Of a DNA stretch of 44,145 nt, positions 8,384 to 16,339 are shown piece after piece. The notes beneath the pieces are model-generated. The model worked only from the letters and a program-made list of their open reading frames with translations. It searched no databases and was not told the DNA's origin. The DNA is from Cryobacterium sp. MLB-32 (GTDB lineage Bacteria > Actinomycetota > Actinomycetes > Actinomycetales > Microbacteriaceae), in assembly GCF_000738085.1 (NCBI RefSeq), contig NZ_JPRS01000016.1, positions 1 to 44,145 on the forward strand, read 5' to 3'. The position numbers and the translations under genes are program-made. How positions within the stretch are numbered: the stretch's first letter is position 1; each line of letters starts with the position of its first letter.

Positions 8384-9172
8384 ATGCCCACCAGCGACCG
8401 AAACACCAGCGATCTGAACAGCATTGATTTGAACAGCGATGTTGGAGAATCCTTCGGCAACTGGACCTTTGGCGACGACGCCGCCATCATCGCCTCCGTG
8501 TCCAGCATCAACGTTGCCTGCGGATTCCATGCAGGTGACCCGAGCACCATCCGCGCCACCTGCACGGCCGCCGCTGCCGCCGGCGTGACCGTCGGCGCCC
8601 ACCCCGGCTACCGGGACCTGGCCGGCTTCGGCCGCCGGTTCATCGACATGAACCCCGCCGAGCTCACCAACGACGTGGTCTATCAGATCGGCGCGGTGCA
8701 GGCCCTGGCTCGGGTCGCGGGCACCGAGGTGCGCTACGTAAAGCCGCACGGCGCGCTGTACAACTCCATCGTGCACCACCCGGCTCAGGCTCGCGCGGTG
8801 GTCGAAGCCGTGCTCGACGTTGACGCGAACCTGCCCGTGATGGTGCTGCCGAATTCGGAGATCGAGCGCGCTGCCCGCGCCGCCGGACTGCGCACCGTGG
8901 CCGAGGGTTTCGCCGACCGGGCCTACAACGCCGATGGCACGCTCGTCTCCCGGGCGCTGCCGGGAGCGGTGCTGCACTCGGTCGAGGCCGTCACCGAACA
9001 CGTGCTGCGCCTCGTCGGTGACGGTCAGGTGCGCGCCGTCGACGGCTCGCTCATCTCCATCAACGTGGAGAGCATTTGCCTGCACGGCGATACCCCCGGC
9101 TCCGTCGCGCTCGCCGCGTCCGTACGCGCAGCCCTCGTCGCCTCCGGCGTCACGATCTCCAGCTTCATCTAA
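8384..9172 (+). CDS. pxpA: LamB/YcsF family protein, 5-oxoprolinase subunit A
   Basis: PxpA-type component of the bacterial ATP-dependent 5-oxoprolinase, which opens the lactam ring of 5-oxoproline to give glutamate. The 262-residue protein has the family signature [18 protein letters not shown], then [43 protein letters not shown] and the late [15 protein letters not shown] and [11 protein letters not shown] segments. These conserved Asp and His residues are the likely catalytic and metal-binding ones. The ATG at 8384 follows GGAAGGCG. A pxpBC fusion starts four bases after the stop, so the genes are co-transcribed. A shared palindrome links it with ycsG far downstream. Confidence 0.93.
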   Translation: MPTSDRNTSDLNSIDLNSDVGESFGNWTFGDDAAIIASVSSINVACGFHAGDPSTIRATCTAAAAAGVTVGAHPGYRDLAGFGRRFIDMNPAELTNDVVYQIGAVQALARVAGTEVRYVKPHGALYNSIVHHPAQARAVVEAVLDVDANLPVMVLPNSEIERAARAAGLRTVAEGFADRAYNADGTLVSRALPGAVLHSVEAVTEHVLRLVGDGQVRAVDGSLISINVESICLHGDTPGSVALAASVRAALVASGVTISSFI

Positions 9173-9176
9173 ACGG

Positions 9177-10772
9177 ATGTCCGACCACATTCACGAGATC
9201 AGGCCGGCGGGAGACCGCGCGGTGCTGGTGCAGCTCGGCAGCCTCAGTGACGTGTTGCGGCTGCAGCACGCGCTCGCGCAGCATCCGCTCGAGGGCCAGG
9301 TCGACGTGGTTGCCGCCGCGCGCACCGTTCTCGTGACCGGGGACTCCGTGCGCACCGCGCGCCGCTTCGCTGACGCCCTCCGCGGCCTCGACATCGGTGC
9401 GGAGGCTTCGGCCGACGATGCCCTCGTGACCCTCGACGTGATCTACGACGGCGATGACCTCGACGATGTGGCCACGGCCACCGGGCTGAGCCGCGACGCC
9501 GTGATCACGGCGCACACGGGCCAGGCCTGGACAGCGGCTTTCGGCGGATTCGCCCCCGGATTCGCCTACCTGGTGGGCGAGAACGATACCCTGACCGTGC
9601 CGCGGCGCGACACCCCGCGCAAGGCCGTTCCCGCCGGTTCGGTCGCCCTCGCCGACAACTACTCGGCTGTGTATCCGCGGCAGAGCCCCGGCGGCTGGCA
9701 GCTCATCGGTCGCACCGACGCCGTCCTGTGGAACCTCGACCACGAGCGACCGGCCCTCGTGCAACCCGGCAACCGCGTGCAGTTTCGGGCCGTGCGAGAG
9801 TTCATGCTGGCCGCGCCCGTTGCCGCCGAACCTGTTGTCGCAGTGGCTGTCCCGGAGGTCAGCGGCGGAGTGCTCGTCGTCGACCCGGGCGTGCAGACCA
9901 CCATCCAGGACCTCGGCCGGCCCGGCTACGCCCACCTCGGCGTCACCGGCGGCGGCGCCCTCGATCGCGGCGCGCTGCGTCGTGCCAACCGGCTCGCGGG
10001 CAACGAAACGGATGCCGCGGTGCTCGAAAACGCGCTCGGCGGCCTGTGCCTCGAAGCCGTCACCGACCAGGTCTTCGCGGTCAGCGGCGCCGGCGGTGAC
10101 CTCAGCATTGTGGGTGTCGCATCCAAGACCGCCCGGGAGTCCACAGACCGTCAGGTGCCGCGGGATGCTCCCTTCGCACTGCTCGCGGGGGAGCGGCTCA
10201 CGCTCCACGCACCCGAGTGGGGCGTACGCAGCTACCTCGCCGTGCGCGGCGGCATCGACACGCCCCTGATCCTCGGCAGCCGTTCCACCGACACACTGTC
10301 GGGCGTCGGTGCGGCGCCGCTCAGGCATGGCGACGCGCTCGTCGTCCATGAAGCGCCGCCCACGAGTATCGTCGGCAACCCGGAGCCCTCGCCGGCCGAG
10401 CCCGCCGAGGTCACCGAGGTGCGTTTCGTTGCCGGGCCGCGCGCCGACTGGTTCGGCGCCGAATCGCTCACGCGGCTGAGCGCCGTCGAGTGGACCGTGA
10501 CCGCACAGTCCAACCGCATCGGCCTGCGGCTCGACGGCGAACCGCTCGAACGCTCACGCCCCGGCGAACTGGCCAGCGAGGGAACCGTCGCGGGGGCGAT
10601 CCAGGTGCCGGCCTCCGGCCTCCCCGTGCTGTTCCTCGCCGACCACCCCGTGACCGGCGGCTATCCCGTGGTGGGTGTCGTCGTGGCGAGCGACCTCGAC
10701 CTGGCGGCGCAACTTGCCGCGGGCGCGCGCATCCGTTTCATACCCGTATCAGAACAGACAGTAGAGAGCTGA
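9177..10772 (+). CDS. pxpBC: fused 5-oxoprolinase subunits B and C (KipI-KipA)
   Basis: A single 531-residue chain joins the KipI-like PxpB (about residues 1-215, with [11 protein letters not shown] and [13 protein letters not shown]) to the KipA-like PxpC (about 225-531, starting [24 protein letters not shown] and carrying [10 protein letters not shown], a [10 protein letters not shown] stretch and [22 protein letters not shown]). Together with PxpA these form 5-oxoprolinase in characterised bacteria. The same KipI-KipA folds also form the carboxyltransferase part of urea carboxylase. The start is ATG 9177, four bases after the pxpA stop; the frame is open further upstream but only as a shadow of pxpA. 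The biotin carboxylase gene follows after four bases. Confidence 0.92.
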   Translation: MSDHIHEIRPAGDRAVLVQLGSLSDVLRLQHALAQHPLEGQVDVVAAARTVLVTGDSVRTARRFADALRGLDIGAEASADDALVTLDVIYDGDDLDDVATATGLSRDAVITAHTGQAWTAAFGGFAPGFAYLVGENDTLTVPRRDTPRKAVPAGSVALADNYSAVYPRQSPGGWQLIGRTDAVLWNLDHERPALVQPGNRVQFRAVREFMLAAPVAAEPVVAVAVPEVSGGVLVVDPGVQTTIQDLGRPGYAHLGVTGGGALDRGALRRANRLAGNETDAAVLENALGGLCLEAVTDQVFAVSGAGGDLSIVGVASKTARESTDRQVPRDAPFALLAGERLTLHAPEWGVRSYLAVRGGIDTPLILGSRSTDTLSGVGAAPLRHGDALVVHEAPPTSIVGNPEPSPAEPAEVTEVRFVAGPRADWFGAESLTRLSAVEWTVTAQSNRIGLRLDGEPLERSRPGELASEGTVAGAIQVPASGLPVLFLADHPVTGGYPVVGVVVASDLDLAAQLAAGARIRFIPVSEQTVES

Positions 10773-10776
10773 CCCC

Positions 10777-12522
10777 GTGCAGAAAGTATTGATCGCCAAC
10801 CGTGGCGAAATTGCCGTGCGCATCATCAGGGCCTGCGACGACGCCGGCCTCGACTCCGTGGCCGTGTACGCCGATGTGGATGCCGATGCGCTGCACGTGG
10901 CCGAGGCTACCGAGGCCTACGCCCTCGAGGGGAACAGCCCCGCAGACACGTACCTCAACGTGAACAAGCTGCTCGGGATCGCCATGCGTTGCGGCGCCGA
11001 CGCCGTGCACCCGGGTTACGGGTTTCTCTCCGAAAACGCTGACTTCGCCCAGGCCGTTCTGGATGCCGGGCTGGTCTGGATCGGCCCGACACCCGAGAGC
11101 ATCCGAATTCTTGGTAACAAGGTGTCCGCCCGTGAAATCGCCATTCGAGTGGGCGCTCCGCTCGTGGCCGGCTCGGAGGGCACGGTCGAATCGGGCGCCG
11201 AGGTTCGCGCCTTCGCAGAAGAGCACGGCCTTCCGGTGGCCATCAAGGCTGCGTTCGGCGGCGGCGGTCGCGGCATGAAGGTGGTCTGGAAGCTCGACGA
11301 GGTGGAGGAGGCCTTCGACTCCGCCGTGCGGGAGTCCCAGGCCGCGTTCGGCCGCGGCGAATGCTTCGTGGAACGGTTCCTGCACGAGCCGCGCCACGTA
11401 GAGGCGCAGATCCTTGCCGACGGCGCTGGAAACGTCATCGTCGTCGGAACCCGCGACTGCTCGCTGCAGCGCCGCAACCAGAAGCTGGTCGAAGAGGCAC
11501 CCGCGCCCTTCCTCACGCCCGAGCAGCGCGAGCGGATCTATACCTCGGCCAAGGCCATCTGCCGCGAGGCCGGCTACACCGGGGCCGGCACCGTGGAATA
11601 CCTGCTCGGCCAGGACGGCAGCGTGTCCTTCCTCGAGGTGAACACCCGGCTGCAGGTGGAGCACCCGATCACCGAGCAGACCTCCGGTATCGATCTCGTG
11701 CTCGCCCAGCTGCAGATCGCGGCCGGCGGCCCGCTCCCGGTGGACAGCGACCCCGAGCCGCGCGGACATGCCTTTGAATTCCGCATCAACGCCGAGGATC
11801 CCGGTCGAGGCTTCCTGCCCTCACCCGGCACGGTCACCCGATTCGTGACCCCCACCGGCCCCGGCATCCGGGTTGACTCGGGGGTGCGAGAAGGTGGCAT
11901 TGTTCCGGCGCAGTTCGACTCCCTGCTGGCCAAGCTCATCGTGACCGGTGCGGACCGCCAGCAGGCCCTCCGCCGTGCCCGCCGTGCGTTGAAGGCTTTC
12001 GAGATCGAGGGGCTGCCGACAGTGCTGCCCTTCCACCGCGCGGTCGTCGAGACCGAGGCTTTCAGCAGCACCGACGGCCTCGGCGTGCACACCGGCTGGA
12101 TCGAGGGCGACTTCGCGGAGACCATCCAGACCGATCCCGCCTTCCACCCCGTGGCACCCGAGTCCGAACGCCGCACGATCTCGATCGACCTCGACGGCAA
12201 GCGGATGTCCCTCGGCCTGCCCGCTGCCCTGCTCGCGGGTCTCGCTCGCGGGGCCGGAGCGGACGCCGTGTCCGCGGCCTCGCCCGCCGCCGAGGAGACC
12301 GTCGACCCGACGTCGCTCCGCGCCACGATGGGCGGAACCGTCGTGAAGTGGCTCGTGGAGGAGGGCGAACCCGTGGCCGAAGGCGAAGCCGTTCTCGTGC
12401 TCGAGGCCATGAAAATGGAGTCCGTAGTGGTGGCGCACCGCAGCGGCGCCCTCACGGGCAAACTCGTGCAGGTGGGGGACGCGGTTGCGGCACACGCGGC
12501 CGTCGCATCCGTTGTCGATTGA
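10777..12522 (+). CDS. biotin carboxylase with C-terminal biotin carrier domain
   Basis: An AccC-like biotin carboxylase fused to BCCP (581 residues). The order is the N-terminal domain ([32 protein letters not shown]), ATP-grasp with [15 protein letters not shown] and [14 protein letters not shown], the C-terminal carboxylase domain with FEFRINAED, a linker, and the biotinyl domain with the biotin lysine in EAMKMES (Lys546). It carboxylates its own biotin using ATP and bicarbonate. The start is GTG 10777. No AccD-type carboxyltransferase gene accompanies it, but it is tightly linked (4-bp gap) to the KipI-KipA fusion, whose fold is that of the urea carboxylase carboxyltransferase. A joint carboxylase is therefore plausible. 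The alternative is that it simply supplies a housekeeping acyl-CoA carboxylase. Confidence 0.9.
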   Translation: MQKVLIANRGEIAVRIIRACDDAGLDSVAVYADVDADALHVAEATEAYALEGNSPADTYLNVNKLLGIAMRCGADAVHPGYGFLSENADFAQAVLDAGLVWIGPTPESIRILGNKVSAREIAIRVGAPLVAGSEGTVESGAEVRAFAEEHGLPVAIKAAFGGGGRGMKVVWKLDEVEEAFDSAVRESQAAFGRGECFVERFLHEPRHVEAQILADGAGNVIVVGTRDCSLQRRNQKLVEEAPAPFLTPEQRERIYTSAKAICREAGYTGAGTVEYLLGQDGSVSFLEVNTRLQVEHPITEQTSGIDLVLAQLQIAAGGPLPVDSDPEPRGHAFEFRINAEDPGRGFLPSPGTVTRFVTPTGPGIRVDSGVREGGIVPAQFDSLLAKLIVTGADRQQALRRARRALKAFEIEGLPTVLPFHRAVVETEAFSSTDGLGVHTGWIEGDFAETIQTDPAFHPVAPESERRTISIDLDGKRMSLGLPAALLAGLARGAGADAVSAASPAAEETVDPTSLRATMGGTVVKWLVEEGEPVAEGEAVLVLEAMKMESVVVAHRSGALTGKLVQVGDAVAAHAAVASVVD

Positions 12523-12579
12523 GCAGCGCGGCGATTGAGCGGCGCGTCGGCTGAGCAGCGTGTCGACTGAGGGGTGCGG
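12516..12579. repeat. four tandem copies of a degenerate 16-bp unit
   Basis: Units at 12516-12531, 12532-12547, 12548-12563 and 12564-12579 share CG--TGAGC-GCG. The first copy contains the stop codon of the biotin carboxylase gene (TGA 12520-12522). A further diverged copy may sit at 12592-12607. Confidence 0.75.
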
Positions 12580-12623
12580 TGAATGCGCCATCGGCTGAGG
12601 TGTCGATCCCATAGGTTGGGACT

Positions 12624-13310
12624 ATGACTCTCGACGATATTCTGCAGGACCTGCGTCGACAGAGCCCGGACCCCAAGCATGCCGAAACCGGAATGTGGGT
12701 CGCTTCCCTGCTGCGCGAGCGCATCGCGGCCGGCCAGCTCGCTCCGGGCGCGAAACTTTCTGAGCAGGCGCTCAGTGAGGTGCTCAGCGTTTCACGCAAC
12801 ACGCTGCGGGAGGCGTTTTCCACGCTCGCTTCCGAGCACGTGGTGGTGCGGCTGGCGAACCGGGGCGTTTATGTGGCGCGGCCGTCGATCGACGACATCC
12901 GCGAGATGTATCGCGTACGGCGGTTTCTCGAGCCAGCCGCTCTGTTGTGGTCGCCGGCGGGGGACACCGCGCCTCTGCACGCCGCCGTGGCACGTGCCCG
13001 CGAGTCGAGAGAGATCGGGTCGGTTCCGGACATGGCGGATGCGAACCAGAAATTCCACGCGGCCCTCGTGGCGCTCACCGGCAGCGAACGCCTGGTGCTG
13101 CAGATGACCCAGGTGCTTGCCGAGATGCGGCTGGTCTTTCACTCCATGGTGGCCGACGCCGGGTTTCACGCGCCCTACATCGAAGAGAACGCCCGCATCG
13201 TTGAGCTCCTCGACGCGGGATTTCGCACCGAGGCTGCCGAGGTGATGACCGAATACCTGCACCGCGCCGAGCAACAGCTCGTGACGGCCGTGAGTCAGCC
13301 GACCGGCTGA
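12624..13310 (+). CDS. GntR-family regulator, FCD domain
   Basis: Probable repressor of the pxp genes. The 228-residue protein has an N-terminal winged helix (about 40-90, with LSEQALSEVLSVSRNTLREAF and LANRGVYVA) and a C-terminal all-helical FCD ligand domain (about 95-222, with FHAALVALTGS and a final EVMTEYLHRAEQQL helix). It starts at ATG 12624, about 100 bases after the biotin carboxylase, and is probably transcribed with or from just behind the cluster. FCD regulators often bind TTGT-N-ACAA-like palindromes. The two GATTGTTGAACAATC sites in front of pxpA and ycsG are the obvious candidates. I see no copy upstream of this gene itself. Confidence 0.9.
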   Translation: MTLDDILQDLRRQSPDPKHAETGMWVASLLRERIAAGQLAPGAKLSEQALSEVLSVSRNTLREAFSTLASEHVVVRLANRGVYVARPSIDDIREMYRVRRFLEPAALLWSPAGDTAPLHAAVARARESREIGSVPDMADANQKFHAALVALTGSERLVLQMTQVLAEMRLVFHSMVADAGFHAPYIEENARIVELLDAGFRTEAAEVMTEYLHRAEQQLVTAVSQPTG

Positions 13311-13333
13311 TTCCCCGTGTTGATGCTGAAATG

Positions 13334-13351
13334 TATTGATATTCATCGATA
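13334..13351. promoter_or_regulatory. inverted repeat, possible ArsR operator 1
   Basis: TATTGAT-ATTC-ATCGATA is a 7-4-7 inverted repeat with one mismatch. The centre spacing and ATCGAT arm are shared with the larger palindrome 20 bases downstream. The surrounding AT-rich patch stands out from the GC-rich background. Confidence 0.55.
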
Positions 13352-13363
13352 TATAGGGCCATA

Positions 13364-13395
13364 CTGGTTACATCGATCGTAATCGATATAACCAG
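13364..13395. promoter_or_regulatory. 32-bp near-perfect palindrome before arsD, probable ArsR-type operator
   Basis: Outer arms CTGGTTA (13364-13370) and TAACCAG (13389-13395) flank inner arms ATCGAT (13372-13377 and 13382-13387) around CGTA. One base pair is mismatched (C13371/A13388). It ends 15 bases before the arsD start codon. No arsR gene is in the window, so the binding protein must be encoded elsewhere. Confidence 0.7.
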
Positions 13396-13410
13396 AATAA
13401 GGAGAACGCC

Positions 13411-13863
13411 GTGGCTGTCATTCGAATCTACGAGCCGGCACTGTGCTGCGATACCGGGGTATGCGGCGTCGACGTCGACCAGTCTCTGGTGGAGCTGACT
13501 GCCGCGGTTCGCAGCCTGCGCGAGCGCGGCGCGGATATCGAACGGCACAATCTGGCCACCGATCCGATCGCCTTCACTACCGACGACACCGTTCGCGCAT
13601 TCATGCACGTTGTGGGATCGTCCGGCCTGCCGCTCACCATCGTCGACGGTGTCACCGTCGCGACCGGCGCCTACCCGGCACGGTCGCAACTGCTCGCCTA
13701 CGCTGGTCTCGCTCCGGCCGGTCTCGCTCCGGACGACGAGACTCCGGTGGAGCGCCCACAGCTGGGGCTGACCGAGTCTCGGCCCGACCGCAAGGCCGAG
13801 AGCGGATGCTGCAGTGCCTCCGCTGCCTCCGCTGCCTCCGACGGCTCCGGCTCCTGCTGCTGA
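13411..13863 (+). CDS. arsD: ArsD arsenite metallochaperone
   Basis: Delivers As(III) or Sb(III) to the ArsA ATPase. The 150-residue protein starts at GTG 13411 behind AAGGAGAA. The N-terminus IRIYEPALCCDTGVCG carries the metal-binding cysteines Cys12, Cys13 and Cys18, as in characterised ArsD. The core LATDPIAF and GLPLTIVDG segments also match. The C-terminus is extended and low in complexity, with vicinal cysteines at 133-134 and 149-150; a 9-bp DNA repeat (13815-13841) encodes its Ala-Ser run. arsA follows after eight bases. Strong palindromes lie directly upstream. Confidence 0.92.
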   Translation: MAVIRIYEPALCCDTGVCGVDVDQSLVELTAAVRSLRERGADIERHNLATDPIAFTTDDTVRAFMHVVGSSGLPLTIVDGVTVATGAYPARSQLLAYAGLAPAGLAPDDETPVERPQLGLTESRPDRKAESGCCSASAASAASDGSGSCC

Positions 13864-13871
13864 GGCACGTC

Positions 13872-15634
13872 GTGAAATTTCTCGACGACCCGCCCCGTTT
13901 CCTGTTCTTCACCGGCAAGGGCGGGGTGGGCAAGACATCCGTCGCCTGCGCCACGTCCATTGAACTCGTTGGCCGCGGTCTGCGGGTGCTGCTGGTGAGC
14001 ACGGACCCGGCATCAAACATCGGCCAGGTTTTCGGTCGCTCCGTCGGCAATACCGTGACGCCGATCGATGAGATTCCCGGGCTGTTCGTTCTGGAGATCG
14101 ATCCCGAGCAGGCAGCCGACGCGTATCGGGAGCGCATCATCGCGCCGGTGCGGGGGTTGCTGCCCGACAGCGAGCTCGCGAGCATCGCCGAGGGTCTCTC
14201 TGGCTCGTGCACGACCGAGGTCGCGTCCTTCGACGAGTTCACGAATCTGCTGACCGACGACGGCCTGCTGGAGCAATATGACCACATTGTGTTCGATACC
14301 GCTCCCACCGGCCACACCATTCGACTGCTGCAGCTTCCGGGCTCCTGGACCGAATTCCTCGACGCGGGAAAGGGCGACCCGTCGTGCCTCGGACCGCTCT
14401 CCGGTCTGGAAAAGCACAAGACGGTGTACGCCGAGGCTGTAGCGGCGCTGGCTGACCCGGCGCGCACACGGCTTGTTCTCGTGGCCCGTGCCAGGTGTCT
14501 TCTCTGGGGGAAATCGACCGTACGTTCCTCGAACTGCAACAAATCGGCATTCAGGGTGGCTTCGTCGTCATCAACGGGGTACTGCCCGCCCTCGCAGGCG
14601 CTGAGTCGATTGCGGCGGCGGTGCGCGCTCGGGAGTCCGAGGCGCTGGCGACCCTGCCGAGCGCGATTGCGGGGCTTCCTCGCGATGTCCTCGAGTTGAA
14701 GGCCGACAATATGATGGGCATCGCGGCCCTGAGCACGCTGTTCCACGACTCGCCGCGGGTTCCGTCGGAGTCGGTCGGTCGGGCCGTCGTCCCTATGCCT
14801 GATGCGCCGCTCGGTCGATTCGTGGACGAGCTGGAGCAGGCCGGACATGGCCTCGTGCTGTGTATGGGCAAGGGGGGCGTGGGCAAAACCACCGTCGCCG
14901 CCGCGATCGCGGTCGCCCTGGCCCAGCGCGGTCATTCCGTGCACCTCACCACCACGGACCCTGCCGCGCACCTCGCCGAGACGCTCCACGGGAGCGTTCC
15001 GGGCCTCCGGGTCTCGCGCATTGATCCGGAACAGGCGATCCGGGAGTATCGGGATCACGTGATGGCGACGAAGGGGAAGAACCTCGACGAGCATGGGCGA
15101 GCCGCCCTGGCCGAAGACTTGATGTCGCCGTGCAGCGACGAGGTTGCGGTCTTCCGGCAGTTCTCGAAGGCCGTATCCGAATCGCGCCGGGAGTTCGTCA
15201 TCGTCGACACCGCTCCCACCGGCCACACGCTGTTGCTCCTGGATGCCACCGGCTCGTATCATCGCGAAATCTCCCGGCAGATGGGCGACAGCATGTCGTT
15301 CGTCACCCCGCTGATGAGGCTGCAGGATCCGGCGTTGACCCGGGTGATCCTCGTCACTCTGGCCGAGACCACACCGGTGCTGGAGGCTCAAGGATTGCAG
15401 GACGACCTGGAACGTGCCGGTATCCATCCGTGGGGCTGGGTCGTGAACAACTCGATCGCGGCGGCGCATCCGGAAACGCCGTTTCTGCGGGCCAGGGCCG
15501 CGAACGAACTCGAACAGATCGAGACGGTTCGCGCCTGCGCGGAGCGGGTCGCGATCATCCCTCTGCTCGCGAGCGAACCGATCGGGGTACACAAGCTCGC
15601 CGCGCTCACTGCGAAGGCGGATCAGCCGGTCTGA
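13872..15634 (+). pseudogene. arsA: ArsA arsenite-transporting ATPase, split by a one-base frameshift
   Basis: ArsA energises arsenite efflux through a membrane pump. Both halves are present. The N-terminal half starts at GTG 13872 with the P-loop GKGGVGKT at residues 15-22 and DTAPTGHTIRLL. The C-terminal half has a second P-loop GKGGVGKT and DTAPTGHTLLLL. The metal-site cysteines are visible in SGSCTTEV, DPSCLGPL and MSPCSDEV. The frames do not join. After RTRLVLVARA (to 14492) the frame goes astray and runs on to 14699, while the right sequence resumes one frame back as VSSLGEIDRTFLEL at 14495. Adding one base between 14492 and 14493 restores about 587 residues, the normal ArsA length. It may be a real mutation, a sequence error, or (less likely) two expressed halves using GTG 14495. 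Confidence 0.85.
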
Positions 15635-15658
15635 GTGCCGGTCGCTAGGCTGGGGCGC

Positions 15659-16159
15659 ATGGTCACGCGTTATTGGAGGGTCTCGGTCGCGGGGATGATG
15701 CTCGGCTTCATTCTGGGAGTCATGATGTTCTTGCTCGTGTTGGCGCCACAGTCTGACGGCGCCGCGTATGCCAGGGGTTGGGATGCCGTGCGGTCGGCGA
15801 TCTCGTACGGTGTCGTCGGCCTCATCGTTGCCGCGGCGGCCTGGGTCGGTGGATGCTCGGCGGTTGCGCTGCGGGACCACCGATTGAAGAGGGAGCCGGG
15901 TGCACGAGCCGCTGCAGCCGCAGTCGGAGCGGCGGCGGGTACGGTCGTGCTCGTCGTCGTGTTCGTTGTCGTCATTAGTGGAGCGACTCCAAATTCTGCA
16001 CCGGGGTTCTACCCGGGGTTTGTGGGGCTGGCCTTCGTACTAGCCGTGATCTCGTCGATAGCGGCGGCAGCATTGGTCCACTATGCCGAGAAGCCTCGAC
16101 GAGCCGGTCGCGTGAAGTCATCCCCGCCGATTCGTGAAAGCCGCTGGACCACCTTCTAG
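15659..16159 (+). CDS. small four-helix membrane protein, unknown function
   Basis: 166 residues from ATG 15659. There are four hydrophobic segments: MMLGFILGVMMFLLVLAP, YGVVGLIVAAAAWVGG, GAAAGTVVLVVVFVVVISG and FVGLAFVLAVISSIAAAALV. A basic C-terminal tail follows. The frame is open back to 15635, but TAGGCT at 15646-15651 just before the ATG looks like a -10 box for a near-leaderless message, which supports the later start. The last codons and the stop are duplicated by a 15-bp tandem repeat. No family recognised. It lies between arsA and the HNH gene with no evident link to either. Confidence 0.7.
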   Translation: MVTRYWRVSVAGMMLGFILGVMMFLLVLAPQSDGAAYARGWDAVRSAISYGVVGLIVAAAAWVGGCSAVALRDHRLKREPGARAAAAAVGAAAGTVVLVVVFVVVISGATPNSAPGFYPGFVGLAFVLAVISSIAAAALVHYAEKPRRAGRVKSSPPIRESRWTTF

Positions 16160-16253
16160 CCGACCACCTTCTAGCCGACAGCCGACAGCCGACAGCCGAC
16201 AGCCGACAGCCGACAGCCGAAAGCCGACAGCTGAAAGCGGAAAGCGGACGGCC
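16147..16253. repeat. 15-bp duplication followed by eleven heptamers
   Basis: A perfect 15-bp duplication (16147-16161 and 16162-16176) contains the stop codon of the membrane protein gene. It runs directly into a heptamer array, with six perfect GACAGCC units (16177-16218) and then five diverged ones (GAAAGCC, GACAGCT, GAAAGCG twice, GACGGCC). There are no spacers. Slipped-strand expansion is the simplest origin. Confidence 0.9.
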
Positions 16254-16339
16254 GGCAGTAGGCAGCTCAAGCGGGGGAGGGGTGCAGTGTCGACCGGGAT
16301 GTATTCCAATTGACCGCGTAAGGCCCCTTCTCTCGGCGG

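Noticed and set aside
6476..9190. A 904-codon open frame on the minus strand
   Set aside because: It is antisense to three well-supported genes (CoA-transferase B, thiolase, pxpA), is full of His/Gly/Arg low-complexity sequence and has no domain. It is a GC-rich shadow.
13652..15880. A 742-codon open frame on the minus strand
   Set aside because: It is antisense to arsD/arsA, with no recognisable motif. It only shows that the region is GC-rich.
16177..16253. Heptamer array as a possible CRISPR
   Set aside because: The units are seven bases long and directly adjacent, with no spacers and no cas genes.
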